A DNA stretch of 11,148 nucleotides from Desulfobacteraceae bacterium (GCA_002899795.1 PPDG01000200.1:1-11148), one strand, 5' to 3'; positions 1 through 6,328 are shown, counted from the stretch's first letter. Program-made: numbers and translations. The notes: generated by a model not told the origin, from the letters alone.

Positions 1-317
1 GGTGTCAGGAAAAAAAGACAGAGAATCTTAAACCTGACCTCTAGAACCTCCCTCGCTCCTGAAATCTGAGCACTGAACCCTCATCTATCTCAAATTCGCA
101 ATCCCCAATCTAAAATCTTTCTCTACCTCTTACAACAAATGACAGCGAAGCGTCTTGACCCAATGACGGCGCAGCCACATGACACTAAACACCCTGAGCC
201 TTGCGCCCTGCGCCTCTCCTCAATCCCACATCCACAATCTTCCCTTCGAATTACACCTTATAAAGTGTATAGTTATCCAGTTGCAGGAAGCGGGACAGAC
301 AATCTCATCGAGGAGCG
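1..317. other. Intergenic region with low-complexity repeat fragments
   Basis: I see no convincing gene here. Short open frames exist but have no ribosome binding site and no protein-like composition. The stretch holds repeat-like text: 89-118 (AAATTCGCAATCCCCAATC and similar words), 199-218 (CCTTGCGCCCTGCGCC) and 221-240 (CAATCCCACATCCACAATCT). The CAATC-type words are close to the reverse complement of the GATTTGAGATTG word at 1023-1035, beyond the acetyltransferase. A possible promoter or operator is at 245-273. Confidence 0.6.
245..273 (+). promoter_or_regulatory. Possible promoter and overlapping palindrome upstream of the acetyltransferase
   Basis: TATAGT at 268-273 could be a -10 element, with a poor -35 (TTCGAA, 245-250) 17 bp upstream. 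Next to it is a near-perfect palindrome, ACACCTTATAAAGTGT (253-268), with one mismatched pair. A dyad overlapping the promoter core is the usual arrangement for a repressor operator. The start codon is about 45 bp downstream. This is a weak call from pattern alone. Confidence 0.25.
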
Positions 318-809
318 ATGGTGGTTGGATCAGTACGATCAATGGAAGCATTCGATTTCCGCCTGGCAAAAGAAAACGACCTGGATTTCATAAGCCAACT
401 GTCGGCCAGGGTATTTTTGAAGTACGGTGCCTATGATGAAACTGTGCTCGGCTGGCTCCTGGAACCGGAAGTAATAACGGTAATCATAGCGGCGGGAGCC
501 GACCCTCTGGGTTTTGCCATGCTGACGCTGGAAAGAGAAAAATGGCTCGAACCCAGACGGGGACACCTATTGGCGATTGGGGTCCTCCCCAAACACCAGA
601 GAAAAGGAATCGGCACCGCATTGCTGGAACATATGGAGAAAATTGCCCGAAAATACGGCATAGAAGAAATGCTTCTCTGGACCGCGGTCGATAACCAGCA
701 AGCCCTTTCTTTTTTTCAAAATGCGGGTTTTCACATTGTGGGGTCTGAAGACCATTACTATCCCAGGGGTCAGGCGGCACTGGCGCTGTCGAAAAAACTT
801 TCCCAATGA
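318..809 (+). CDS. GNAT-family N-acetyltransferase, RimI-like
   Basis: A 163-residue protein of the GNAT fold, which transfers an acetyl group from acetyl-CoA to an amine such as a protein N-terminus or a small molecule. Motif A is clear: a beta strand (LAIGVLP, about 85-91) followed by the acetyl-CoA pyrophosphate loop QRKGIGTA (94-101). Motif B follows with N126 and the A129-FFQNAGF segment (132-138). The end, HYYPRGQAALALSK, resembles the C-terminal part of RimI-type enzymes. Length is normal for the family. GAGGAG at 310-315 is only 2 nt from ATG 318. GTG 321 has better spacing (5 nt) in the same frame, and ATG 342 starts nearer the conserved fold, so the start is uncertain. The gene is monocistronic. 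The substrate cannot be told from sequence, and RimI function itself is unproven. Confidence 0.85.
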   Translation: MVVGSVRSMEAFDFRLAKENDLDFISQLSARVFLKYGAYDETVLGWLLEPEVITVIIAAGADPLGFAMLTLEREKWLEPRRGHLLAIGVLPKHQRKGIGTALLEHMEKIARKYGIEEMLLWTAVDNQQALSFFQNAGFHIVGSEDHYYPRGQAALALSKKLSQ

Positions 810-821
810 GATTTGGGAAAG
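792..821 (-). terminator. Intrinsic terminator for the minus-strand desulfhydrase transcript
   Basis: A perfect 9-bp stem, CTTTCCCAA (798-806) pairing with TTGGGAAAG (813-821), has a 6-nt loop that contains the acetyltransferase stop codon TGA (807-809). Read on the minus strand, the hairpin is followed at once by six T (positions 797-792), the form of a Rho-independent terminator. It would stop transcription arriving from the PLP-enzyme gene at 1065-2093, about 245 nt downstream of that gene's stop. On the plus strand no T run follows. Confidence 0.6.
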
Positions 822-904
822 CATGGAGCAGAGGGCTCTGCCGTTGGAGGTGGGAGGAGCGCTACGCTTGAGGTTGGAGGCGTTATTCAGCTGGCAGCAG
901 GCAG

Positions 905-1060
905 ATTGCAGCGGGTAGTAGGCAGAAAACAACTAGGTACTATGAACTAGGCACTAGGCACCGCGGGACGACGCGGAGAAACGGAGACGCGGCGAGACGG
1001 GAAAAAAGGGCAATTTGTTTGCAGATTTGAGATTGTCTAAAATGTCCAAAATGTCTAAAG
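905..1060. repeat. Cluster of degenerate short-period tandem repeats
   Basis: Four unrelated tandem patterns follow each other between the convergent acetyltransferase and desulfhydrase genes. 931-961: ACTAGGTACTATGAACTAGG and similar, with ACTAGG or its variants about every 7 bp. 970-1001: units like ACGCGGAGA / AACGGAGA / CGCGGCGAG. 1023-1035: GATTTGAGATTG-type. 1035-1060: three 9-bp units, GTCTAAAAT, GTCCAAAAT and GTCTAAAG. None is coding. A related TGTCTAAAG word recurs at 4866-4874 after the DUF2207 gene, which suggests dispersed repeat families. Confidence 0.6.
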
Positions 1061-1064
1061 AGAA

Positions 1065-2093
1065 CTAAAGGAATGGGGCCATTTGCTCAGCCATGGGAAA
1101 TAACCCGAAGAGCCCTCCGGTGTGAATAAATACGATCCTGTCGCCAAACACTTCTGGGTTCAGCTCAAGCTCCTGGCTCATACCATAGAAGGCTTTGCCG
1201 GTGTAGACCGGATCCAGAATAATGCCCTCAGAACGGGCCACCTCGAGGATAAGGGAAAGCTCCTTGGAGCCCGCCTTGCCATAGCCGCTTCCCACATAAC
1301 CGTCGACTATCTCGATGTCACGCTCTCGAGAAAAAGCGAGGTCGAGCTGGTAGGTATCTATTGCGGTCTGGCAAATATCGCCAACTACCTGGAGAAAGTA
1401 ATTCCTATCGTTACAGACATTTATTCCCACAACCCGAGCGTTCAACCCGACCAGTTTAACCCCCAGTATGAGACCGGCGGTGGTCCCCCCTGAGCCAGTG
1501 GCGTGGATGATTGTGGTGGGGTGGTCTTTAGCCCCCGGGAGGATGGACAGATCAAACGCCAACTCCTCCACCGCCCGGACATATCCCCATGCACCCATGG
1601 CATTGGAGCCCCCTTCTGGAATAATATAAGGAGTTTTCCCCGAATTTCGGAGCGACTCCGCTTCAGCTCCAAGCATCTCAGCGCGGCGGCCGTACTCTTC
1701 AAAGGTGAGCCATACGATTTCGGCACCAACCAGCCGATCAAGCAGGATATTGCCTGCAATAGGTGGTGGGTTGGCAGGATCCCGGGTGCGAAGAAGCAAA
1801 CGCACCCCCAGGCCCAATCTGGCGGCGGCAATTGCCGTTGCCCGGGCGTGATTGGACTGAGCTGCCCCACAGGTAATCACTGTGTCGCAGCGGTTTGCCA
1901 GTCCATCAGCCAGCAAGAATTCCAGTTTTCTGATTTTGTTGCCGGTAAGGTCGGCCCCGGTCAGATCGTCGCGCTTGACATGCATGTCGATGCCAAACTT
2001 CTCGCTCAAACGTGAAAGCGGCTCAAGCGGCGTTGGAGTCCGGGCCAGATCCAACCGGACCGGGTAGGGGATTTCTCGCTTGCCAGTATTCAT
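1065..2093 (-). CDS. dcyD: PLP-dependent D-cysteine desulfhydrase / ACC deaminase family enzyme
   Basis: A 342-residue fold-type II PLP enzyme. D-cysteine desulfhydrase converts D-cysteine to pyruvate, sulfide and ammonia; its close relative ACC deaminase opens 1-aminocyclopropane-1-carboxylate. The PLP lysine is K53 in GNKIRKLEFL. The substrate-carboxylate loop is QSNHARA (S80-N81-H82). The phosphate loop is GSGGTTAG (200-207). The active-site Tyr lies in GSGYG (Y271), followed by LDPVYTGKA. The HTGGLFGLF stretch (324-332) resembles D-cysteine desulfhydrases; ACC deaminases usually carry HLGG there, so desulfhydrase is the better call. Length is normal and the protein is complete. The start is set by GAGGAG at 2106-2101, 7 nt upstream of the ATG. 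It is transcribed alone, divergent from lemA. Exact substrate specificity is an inference. Confidence 0.88.
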   Translation of the reverse strand: MNTGKREIPYPVRLDLARTPTPLEPLSRLSEKFGIDMHVKRDDLTGADLTGNKIRKLEFLLADGLANRCDTVITCGAAQSNHARATAIAAARLGLGVRLLLRTRDPANPPPIAGNILLDRLVGAEIVWLTFEEYGRRAEMLGAEAESLRNSGKTPYIIPEGGSNAMGAWGYVRAVEELAFDLSILPGAKDHPTTIIHATGSGGTTAGLILGVKLVGLNARVVGINVCNDRNYFLQVVGDICQTAIDTYQLDLAFSRERDIEIVDGYVGSGYGKAGSKELSLILEVARSEGIILDPVYTGKAFYGMSQELELNPEVFGDRIVFIHTGGLFGLFPMAEQMAPFL

Positions 2094-2254
2094 GGACTTT
2101 CTCCTCGGCTTTGCAGGCTACGGCGGCATCCTCATCGTGGAGCGCTCAACTCTTGTGACTCACCTTATTACAAATATAACTGAGAAAGGCCGCATTGTCT
2201 CTCTTCTCTGCCCTCGACCCTGGCTTTGCGTTCGAAATTGCCTGGCCAATTTCC

Positions 2255-2270
2255 TGGCACGCAAATTGCT
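2255..2270 (+). promoter_or_regulatory. Sigma-54 (RpoN) -24/-12 promoter for the LemA-DUF2207 operon
   Basis: TGGCACGCAAATTGCT matches the sigma-54 consensus TGGCACG-N4-TTGC[AT] at every defined position. GG is at 2256-2257 (-24) and GC at 2268-2269 (-12), with the invariant spacing. Transcription would start near 2281, giving a leader of about 60 nt before the ATG at 2342. Sigma-54 promoters need an AAA+ activator bound upstream; I could not pick out a convincing enhancer dyad in 2100-2250. Confidence 0.75.
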
Positions 2271-2341
2271 CCTCACAACTTCACCTCATCGAATACAAAT
2301 GTCTGAAACCATAAGAAAACAATAATCTCGAGGGTAAACAG

Positions 2342-2896
2342 ATGACTGCGACTATCATTATCCTGATTGTGGTTAGCCTGCTGGCTATTTTTATCATCGC
2401 CACTTACAACAAGCTCATCCGGCTCCGGAATATGGTTGAAGAGGGTTGGAGTGGCATAGATGTCCAGCTCAAAAGACGGGCAAATCTCATTCCCAATCTA
2501 TTAGAGACGGTCAAGGGCTACATGGGGCACGAGCGTGAACTGCTAAGCAAGGTAACCGAACTGAGGACGCAAAGCATGAAAGCACGAGGAGTTGGCGAAA
2601 AAGCGCGGCTGGAAGGGCATCTTTCCCGGTCCCTCGCCAACATATTTGCGGTGGCGGAGGGATATCCGGATTTGAAGGCCAACCAGAATTTCTCGGAGCT
2701 CCAAACTGAACTGTCAGACCTAGAGGAACAGATTCAGATGGCCCGACGCTACTACAACGGCACGGTGCGCAACCTGAACATTCAAGTTGAATCCTTCCCC
2801 AGCAACATCGTTGCTGGCATATTCAATTTCACCAAGGCCGAGTTCTTCGAGATAGAGGACCCGGCCGAGAGGGCGGTGCCGGAGGTGAAGTTCTAG
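2342..2896 (+). CDS. lemA: LemA family membrane-anchored protein
   Basis: A 184-residue LemA-family protein. Residues 3-20 are one hydrophobic N-terminal helix, followed by YNKLIRLRNMVEEGWSGIDVQLKRRANLIPNLLETVKGYMGHE, the family's signature opening (conserved N, W, D, Q, R and LIP-L-E positions). The rest is predicted to be a helical, coiled-coil-like bundle, ending in the typical FFEIEDPAERAVPEVKF. Length is normal. GAGGG at 2330-2334 sits 7 nt before the ATG. It is the first gene of a two-gene unit with the DUF2207 protein, 19 nt apart, behind a sigma-54 promoter. LemA proteins commonly neighbour DUF2207 or TPM-domain membrane proteins and are thought to act at the envelope, but their biochemical role is not settled. 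Confidence 0.9.
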   Translation: MTATIIILIVVSLLAIFIIATYNKLIRLRNMVEEGWSGIDVQLKRRANLIPNLLETVKGYMGHERELLSKVTELRTQSMKARGVGEKARLEGHLSRSLANIFAVAEGYPDLKANQNFSELQTELSDLEEQIQMARRYYNGTVRNLNIQVESFPSNIVAGIFNFTKAEFFEIEDPAERAVPEVKF

Positions 2897-2915
2897 AGAT
2901 AGGTTTGGAGGAACC

Positions 2916-4853
2916 ATGAGCTCTCGAAAAATGTTGGCCCTTGTGGCCGTGCTTCTTTCCCTTCTGGTCTGCAGTTTTGTGCAACCTTCTTTTGCCAACA
3001 GATCGGAGAGAATACTCGACTTCCAGAGCTGGATTCAGGTGCATCGGGACGGAAGCATGAGCGTCACCGAGAACATCAAGGTCATCTGCGCCCAGCAACA
3101 GATAAAAAGAGGCATCTATCGTGACTTTCCCACAAAGTACAAGGACCGCTATGGGAACGCGGTCAAGGTGGGTTTTGAGGTTGTAAGTGTTTTGCGAGAC
3201 ACTAACTCTGAACCCTATCACATCAAAGACCTCTCCAACAGCAAGAGAGTCTACATAGGCCACAAGAACGTGTTCCTCAAGCCTGGCATCTACACCTACA
3301 CCATCAGCTACAAGACCAGCCGACAACTGGGGTTTTTCGAGGACTTTGACGAACTCTACTGGAACGTAACGGGTAACGGCTGGAACTTTGTCATCGAGAA
3401 GGTCGAGGCGGTGGTCGAGTTACCTCAATGGGCCGAGGTTCTGCAGAGCGCCGGTTACACTGGGAGATACGGTAGCAAAGGAAAGGACTACAGCACAGGT
3501 TTTGACGAGCAAGGCAATATCACCTTTACCACCACTCGTAGCCTTATGCCCAAAGAGGGTCTTACCATCGCTGTGGCTTGGCCCAAAGGTATAGTGGTCG
3601 AGCCCACCACTATGGAAAAGCTGGGTTACATGTGGAAGGACAACCAGAGTGCGGCCGTGGCCGCATTCGGCTTCCTGATTCTGACATTTTTCTACGTTTT
3701 AACCTGGTTCAAGGTGGGTAAGGATCCAGAGGAAGGTGCAATTATCCCGCTATTCTTACCACCCAAGTGGGTTTCACCTGCCCTGGCCCGATTGATCATG
3801 CGCGTCGGCAGCTCTGACGACAAATTGTTTGCTGTCGCTGTGGTCAATATGGCCGTCAAAGGCTTCTTAACCATCAAAGAAGAAGACGATAACGTTTTTA
3901 CTCTAAAAAGGACCGGCGCAGGTGAAGAGCGGCTGTCCGGCGGGGAAAGCAAGATTGCCCGCAAACTTTTTGGCTCCAAAAACAAGATTAAGCTCAAAAA
4001 AACCAACCATAGCAAGATCGGCGGTGCCAAGGAGGAGTTACAGAAGTGCCTGATGAAGGCTGCTCGCAATAAGTACTTCGATCTCAACTCCGGTTGTTTT
4101 GTGATGGGCCTGGTCATAACCGGCCTGACCTTGGCGGTGGTGATTCTGGGCGCTGCCAACCTGGGGCTGGCGGTGTTTATGACTGTGTGGTTGTCGATTT
4201 GGACTTTTGGATGCTTTGCTCTGGGCGCCACGGTGATAAGTGCCTGGAGAGGCTTCGCAGCGCCTGGTGGTGGGATCAAAGCGGTAAATACCGCCGGGGC
4301 AATGGGGATAACTCTTTTTGCCCTGCCGTTCTTTGCGGGAGAGCTTTTCGGCCTCTGGGCATTTTCATCCGCTGTCTCGCCTCTGGCTGCAGTCACCATC
4401 GTGGTCATAATCTCTATCAATGCACTCTTCTACCATCTCCTTAAGGCCCCCACTTTAGCGGGGCGAAAGCTGATGGACGAGATTGGGGGGTTCAAGCTTT
4501 ATCTTTCAGTAGCGGAAAAGGAGCGGCTGAACATTCTCAATCCACCCGAGAGGACCCCGGAACTTTTTGAAAAATACCTACCTTATGCTTTGGCCCTGGA
4601 TGTGGAAAATGAGTGGAGCGAGCAGTTCGCCGAGGTACTGGCTGCGGCCTCAAAGGACGGAGGCTACCGACCAACCTGGTACACGGGCAATACCTGGCGG
4701 TCTTGGAATATGGCGGGCTTTGCCTCAAGCCTGGGCACATCCCTGCCCGGAGCCATCTCTTCTTCTTCCACGGCGCCCGGCTCCTCATCCGGGAGCGGTG
4801 GTGGAGGCTCCTCCGGTGGTGGCGGGGGTGGAGGCGGTGGCGGCGGCTGGTAG
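2916..4853 (+). CDS. DUF2207 domain membrane protein with Gly-rich C-terminal tail
   Basis: A 645-residue envelope protein. Residues 1-27 are a Sec signal peptide (hydrophobic LALVAVLLSLLVC, cleavage after SFA). Residues 30-230 form the extracytoplasmic DUF2207 domain with the family motifs RGIYRDFPTKY (65-75) and YWNVTGNGW (148-156). A membrane helix follows at about 247-264, then a soluble section with LFLPPKW and VGSSDDKLFAVAVVNMAVKG. Further helices lie at about 395-443, 461-484 and 490-508. The conserved cytoplasmic block PTLAGRKLMDEIGGFKLYL...PPERTPELFEKYLPYALAL runs from 512 to 561. The tail (611-645) is Ser/Gly-rich and ends in a poly-Gly run and Trp. GGAGG at 2907-2911 precedes the ATG by 4 nt. 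Co-transcription with lemA is very likely. Function is unknown for the family; a role in the envelope or in assembly is inferred. Confidence 0.88.
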   Translation: MSSRKMLALVAVLLSLLVCSFVQPSFANRSERILDFQSWIQVHRDGSMSVTENIKVICAQQQIKRGIYRDFPTKYKDRYGNAVKVGFEVVSVLRDTNSEPYHIKDLSNSKRVYIGHKNVFLKPGIYTYTISYKTSRQLGFFEDFDELYWNVTGNGWNFVIEKVEAVVELPQWAEVLQSAGYTGRYGSKGKDYSTGFDEQGNITFTTTRSLMPKEGLTIAVAWPKGIVVEPTTMEKLGYMWKDNQSAAVAAFGFLILTFFYVLTWFKVGKDPEEGAIIPLFLPPKWVSPALARLIMRVGSSDDKLFAVAVVNMAVKGFLTIKEEDDNVFTLKRTGAGEERLSGGESKIARKLFGSKNKIKLKKTNHSKIGGAKEELQKCLMKAARNKYFDLNSGCFVMGLVITGLTLAVVILGAANLGLAVFMTVWLSIWTFGCFALGATVISAWRGFAAPGGGIKAVNTAGAMGITLFALPFFAGELFGLWAFSSAVSPLAAVTIVVIISINALFYHLLKAPTLAGRKLMDEIGGFKLYLSVAEKERLNILNPPERTPELFEKYLPYALALDVENEWSEQFAEVLAAASKDGGYRPTWYTGNTWRSWNMAGFASSLGTSLPGAISSSSTAPGSSSGSGGGGSSGGGGGGGGGGGW

Positions 4854-4955
4854 CCGCGAGGAAAGTGTCTAAAGTAAAGAATCCGGGCCCAGGAGACCTG
4901 CTTTGCACTGCCCGCAGGGGGGCTTCAATGGTCTTTCCCTCTTGCTGTAGTCTCC

Positions 4956-5066
4956 TGGAGTGATGGAGTGGTGGAGTAATGGAGTAATGAAAGGACCAAT
5001 TCCAGTTGAAATTTGGGCTTTCGCTTTTTTGTCAACACTCCAATACTCCAGTGCTCCAGTACTCCA
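4956..5066. repeat. Inverted pair of 8-bp tandem repeat arrays (hairpin-forming)
   Basis: The left arm (4956-4987) has four 8-bp units: TGGAGTGA, TGGAGTGG, TGGAGTAA, TGGAGTAA. The right arm (5035-5066) has four units of the reverse complement: ACACTCCA, ATACTCCA, GTGCTCCA, GTACTCCA. Each unit keeps the TGGAGT core (one right-arm unit has a C for T change), while the last two bases vary. The 32-bp arms can fold on each other around a 47-nt loop. It does not look like CRISPR, because there are no spacers. Confidence 0.8.
4989..5030 (+). terminator. Possible terminator inside the loop of the inverted repeat
   Basis: Within the loop, GAAAG (4989-4993) pairs with CTTTC (5018-5022), and inside that CCAATT (4996-5001) pairs with AATTTGG (5010-5016) with one bulge. 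After a 2-nt gap there are six T (5025-5030). This could end the lemA-DUF2207 transcript, about 170 nt after the stop codon. The stem is AT-rich and interrupted, so the call is tentative. Confidence 0.35.
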
Positions 5067-5078
5067 AAAAAGCTAGCA

Positions 5079-5095
5079 ATCTTGACCGGCGAAAA
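5079..5095 (+). repeat. Short dispersed repeat AATCTTGACCGG, copy 1
   Basis: AATCTTGACCGGCGAAAA here matches AATCTTGACCGGAGAAAA at 6856-6873 with one difference, and weaker similarity continues to a CTGAC(C/T)TGC word. Both copies lie in intergenic DNA in the same orientation. The nature of the repeat is unknown; it could be the edge of a REP-like element. Confidence 0.4.
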
Positions 5096-5183
5096 CATTG
5101 AACTCTGACCTGCTCCTAAGGACCAGGTTCTCGATGTTGAACAAACTAAAAGCGATGCAAACTGTAGCGTAATCATATCGAAA

Positions 5184-5717
5184 ATGTTGAGTACTGTAGG
5201 ACATATAAACAGTGAACCGTGGAACGAAATTACAACAGGTAAATTGATTGCAACCTCCATTGGTCTTCTCTTGTTCTTTATCGTGCTGGTCAGAGATCAA
5301 GACCGGTTCATTTTCCTGATAGACCACACAAACCTGGCATTCCATGAGGCAGGACACGTGATTTTCGGACTCCTTGGTGGAACGCTTGGTTTGTACGGCG
5401 GGACCCTGGGGCAACTTGTGTTTCCTCTCGTTGCAGTTATTGCCTTCTGGCTGCGGCGTGAAGCAATATCATTTGCAGTAGCTGGTGTGTGGCTTTTCGA
5501 AAATTTCCTGAACATCGCCCATTACATGGCTGACGCCCGTGCCCAGGTGCTACCTCTCGTTGGAGGGGGCGAGCATGACTGGACAAACATTTTTAGTCGT
5601 TGGTCAGTATTGTCATATGACACCAGGATTGCCTCTTTTGTAAACACCCTGGGCTGGTTGGGGATGATCGGTATGGGGGCATGGATGCTGTACCGCTGGC
5701 AGCAAGATCGAGAGTAG
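5184..5717 (+). CDS. Small integral membrane protein with HEAGH metal-binding motif
   Basis: A 177-residue membrane protein that I do not recognise as a named gene. Hydrophobic segments lie at about 20-36, 59-90, 95-113 and 153-170. LAFHEAGHVIFGLLGG (52-66) has the HExxH zinc signature (H54, E55, H58) beside a membrane helix, as in M50/site-2-protease-type intramembrane metalloproteases. A second conserved-looking block, YMADARAQVLPLVGGGEHDW (114-133), has D117, H131 and D132 as possible further ligands. It is much shorter than a typical M50 protease and lacks a PDZ domain, so protease activity is an inference. ATG 5184 has no good ribosome binding site, only the A-rich TCGAAA before it. The gene is convergent with the next one, with 20 nt between their stops. 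Confidence 0.7.
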   Translation: MLSTVGHINSEPWNEITTGKLIATSIGLLLFFIVLVRDQDRFIFLIDHTNLAFHEAGHVIFGLLGGTLGLYGGTLGQLVFPLVAVIAFWLRREAISFAVAGVWLFENFLNIAHYMADARAQVLPLVGGGEHDWTNIFSRWSVLSYDTRIASFVNTLGWLGMIGMGAWMLYRWQQDRE

Positions 5718-5737
5718 GTTCCATAACGTTGGTAGGA

Positions 5738-6148
5738 TCAGTCTTTCTTGCCGATTATTACCTTGAACTTTTGTCGCAGGGCTTCTCTTTTTTCCTTTTC
5801 TGCAACTTTTTCTCGGCAAAATTCACAGTAATGGTCATCAGTCACCATAGTCAACAGTCGCAGTGCCACGTGCTTGGCCACCTCTTTCTCCTCCCGCTTC
5901 AATAGGTGTTCTCTTCTTCCTGATATTACAGCTTGCGCTACTGAGGAGAGCTGGCCTATACCATGTTTAATGCCGAATTCAGCACAAACCTTATTGATTT
6001 CGTCTAGCACCGCTTCGGTGTCATCCTTCTGACAACGTACACAGCGTATTAGTAGGCTACGCATAATCACCTCGATGAACACTTCGCCGGGACCTTTGGT
6101 TCTCCGTTTTGTGCGGTGGACCATTTGCGCACACAAATAGCATATCAC
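5738..6148 (-). CDS. Conserved-looking hypothetical protein with three CxxC motifs
   Basis: A 136-residue, soluble, charged protein of no family I recognise. Cysteine pairs sit at C3-x2-C6, C36-x2-C39 and C108-x2-C111. The first two could form one zinc site and the third part of another. The section 40-105 looks helical (VLDEINKVCAEFGI, REHLLKREEKEVAKHVALRLL), and the C-terminus is Lys/Glu-rich. The start is uncertain: GTG at 6148 has no Shine-Dalgarno sequence, while ATG at 6064 (residue 29) has GAGGTG 3-5 nt upstream and would give 108 residues without the first CxxC. It converges on the HEAGH gene and diverges from the lipoprotein gene. Coding character is supported by length and the spaced Cys pairs, not by homology I can name. 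Confidence 0.6.
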   Translation of the reverse strand: MICYLCAQMVHRTKRRTKGPGEVFIEVIMRSLLIRCVRCQKDDTEAVLDEINKVCAEFGIKHGIGQLSSVAQAVISGRREHLLKREEKEVAKHVALRLLTMVTDDHYCEFCREKVAEKEKREALRQKFKVIIGKKD

Positions 6149-6184
6149 AACTTATGAAAGGGGGCATCTCCTGCTCTTTACAGC

Positions 6185-6213
6185 TTGATGCCAAAGCCGA
6201 CATACCTTAGAAT
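6185..6213 (+). promoter_or_regulatory. Candidate sigma-70 promoter for the CsgG-like lipoprotein gene
   Basis: TTGATG (6185-6190) and TAGAAT (6208-6213) are separated by exactly 17 bp, matching 4 of 6 and 5 of 6 consensus bases. Start of transcription would be near 6220, with a leader of about 110 nt that includes the decayed repeat end at 6260-6281. Based on motif match only. Confidence 0.35.
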
Positions 6214-6259
6214 AGACCGGATTGATATGCAGGCTGGGATGAATCGGTCTCACAACTGA

Positions 6260-6281
6260 AATTCGTGAAATATCCGGGTTA
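6260..6281 (-). repeat. Decayed single end of the inverted-repeat element
   Basis: Read on the minus strand, TTAACCCGGATATTTCACGA resembles the ends of the three larger elements (TTAGCCCGGATATCTCATGA at 11061), with about three differences. No matching partner end is visible within 250 bp upstream, so this looks like a remnant or an isolated end just before the lipoprotein gene. Confidence 0.45.
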
Positions 6282-6328
6282 AGGGAAACATTTTCCACCA
6301 ACATTACTACTGGATAAGGAGAAGAGAG

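Larger units (their letters stand above)
4854..5183. other. Intergenic region dominated by an inverted tandem-repeat element
   Basis: I find no gene here. It begins with a TGTCTAAAG word (4866-4874) that also occurs in the repeat cluster near 1053-1060. Then come the 8-bp inverted tandem repeats (4956-5066), a possible terminator in their loop, and a short repeat AATCTTGACCGG (5079-5090) that recurs at 6856-6867. I see no clear promoter for the gene that starts at 5184. Confidence 0.55.

Noticed and set aside
139..436. Two overlapping open frames of 84-85 codons
   Set aside because: They lie in repeat-like DNA, have no ribosome binding site, overlap each other and the acetyltransferase start, and their peptides do not look like folded proteins.
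2221..2242. Second TGGC...TTGC pair upstream of the sigma-54 site
   Set aside because: The spacing between GG and GC is 18 bp, not 12, so it cannot be a sigma-54 promoter.
3692..4420. 242-codon open frame on the minus strand
   Set aside because: It is antisense to the well-supported DUF2207 gene; a low-complexity, Ala/Thr/Pro-rich shadow produced by codon bias.
4537..4963. Arg/Pro-rich open frames around the Gly-rich tail
   Set aside because: They are other-frame readings of the GGN repeats that encode the tail, and continue into intergenic DNA.
4956..5066. CRISPR-like array
   Set aside because: Repeat units are 8 bp, contiguous, without spacers, and the second array is inverted.
4925..5414. 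Minus-strand open frames over the TGGAGT arrays
   Set aside because: The HYSTTPS-like peptide is a translation of the 8-bp repeat, a known source of spurious hypothetical proteins.
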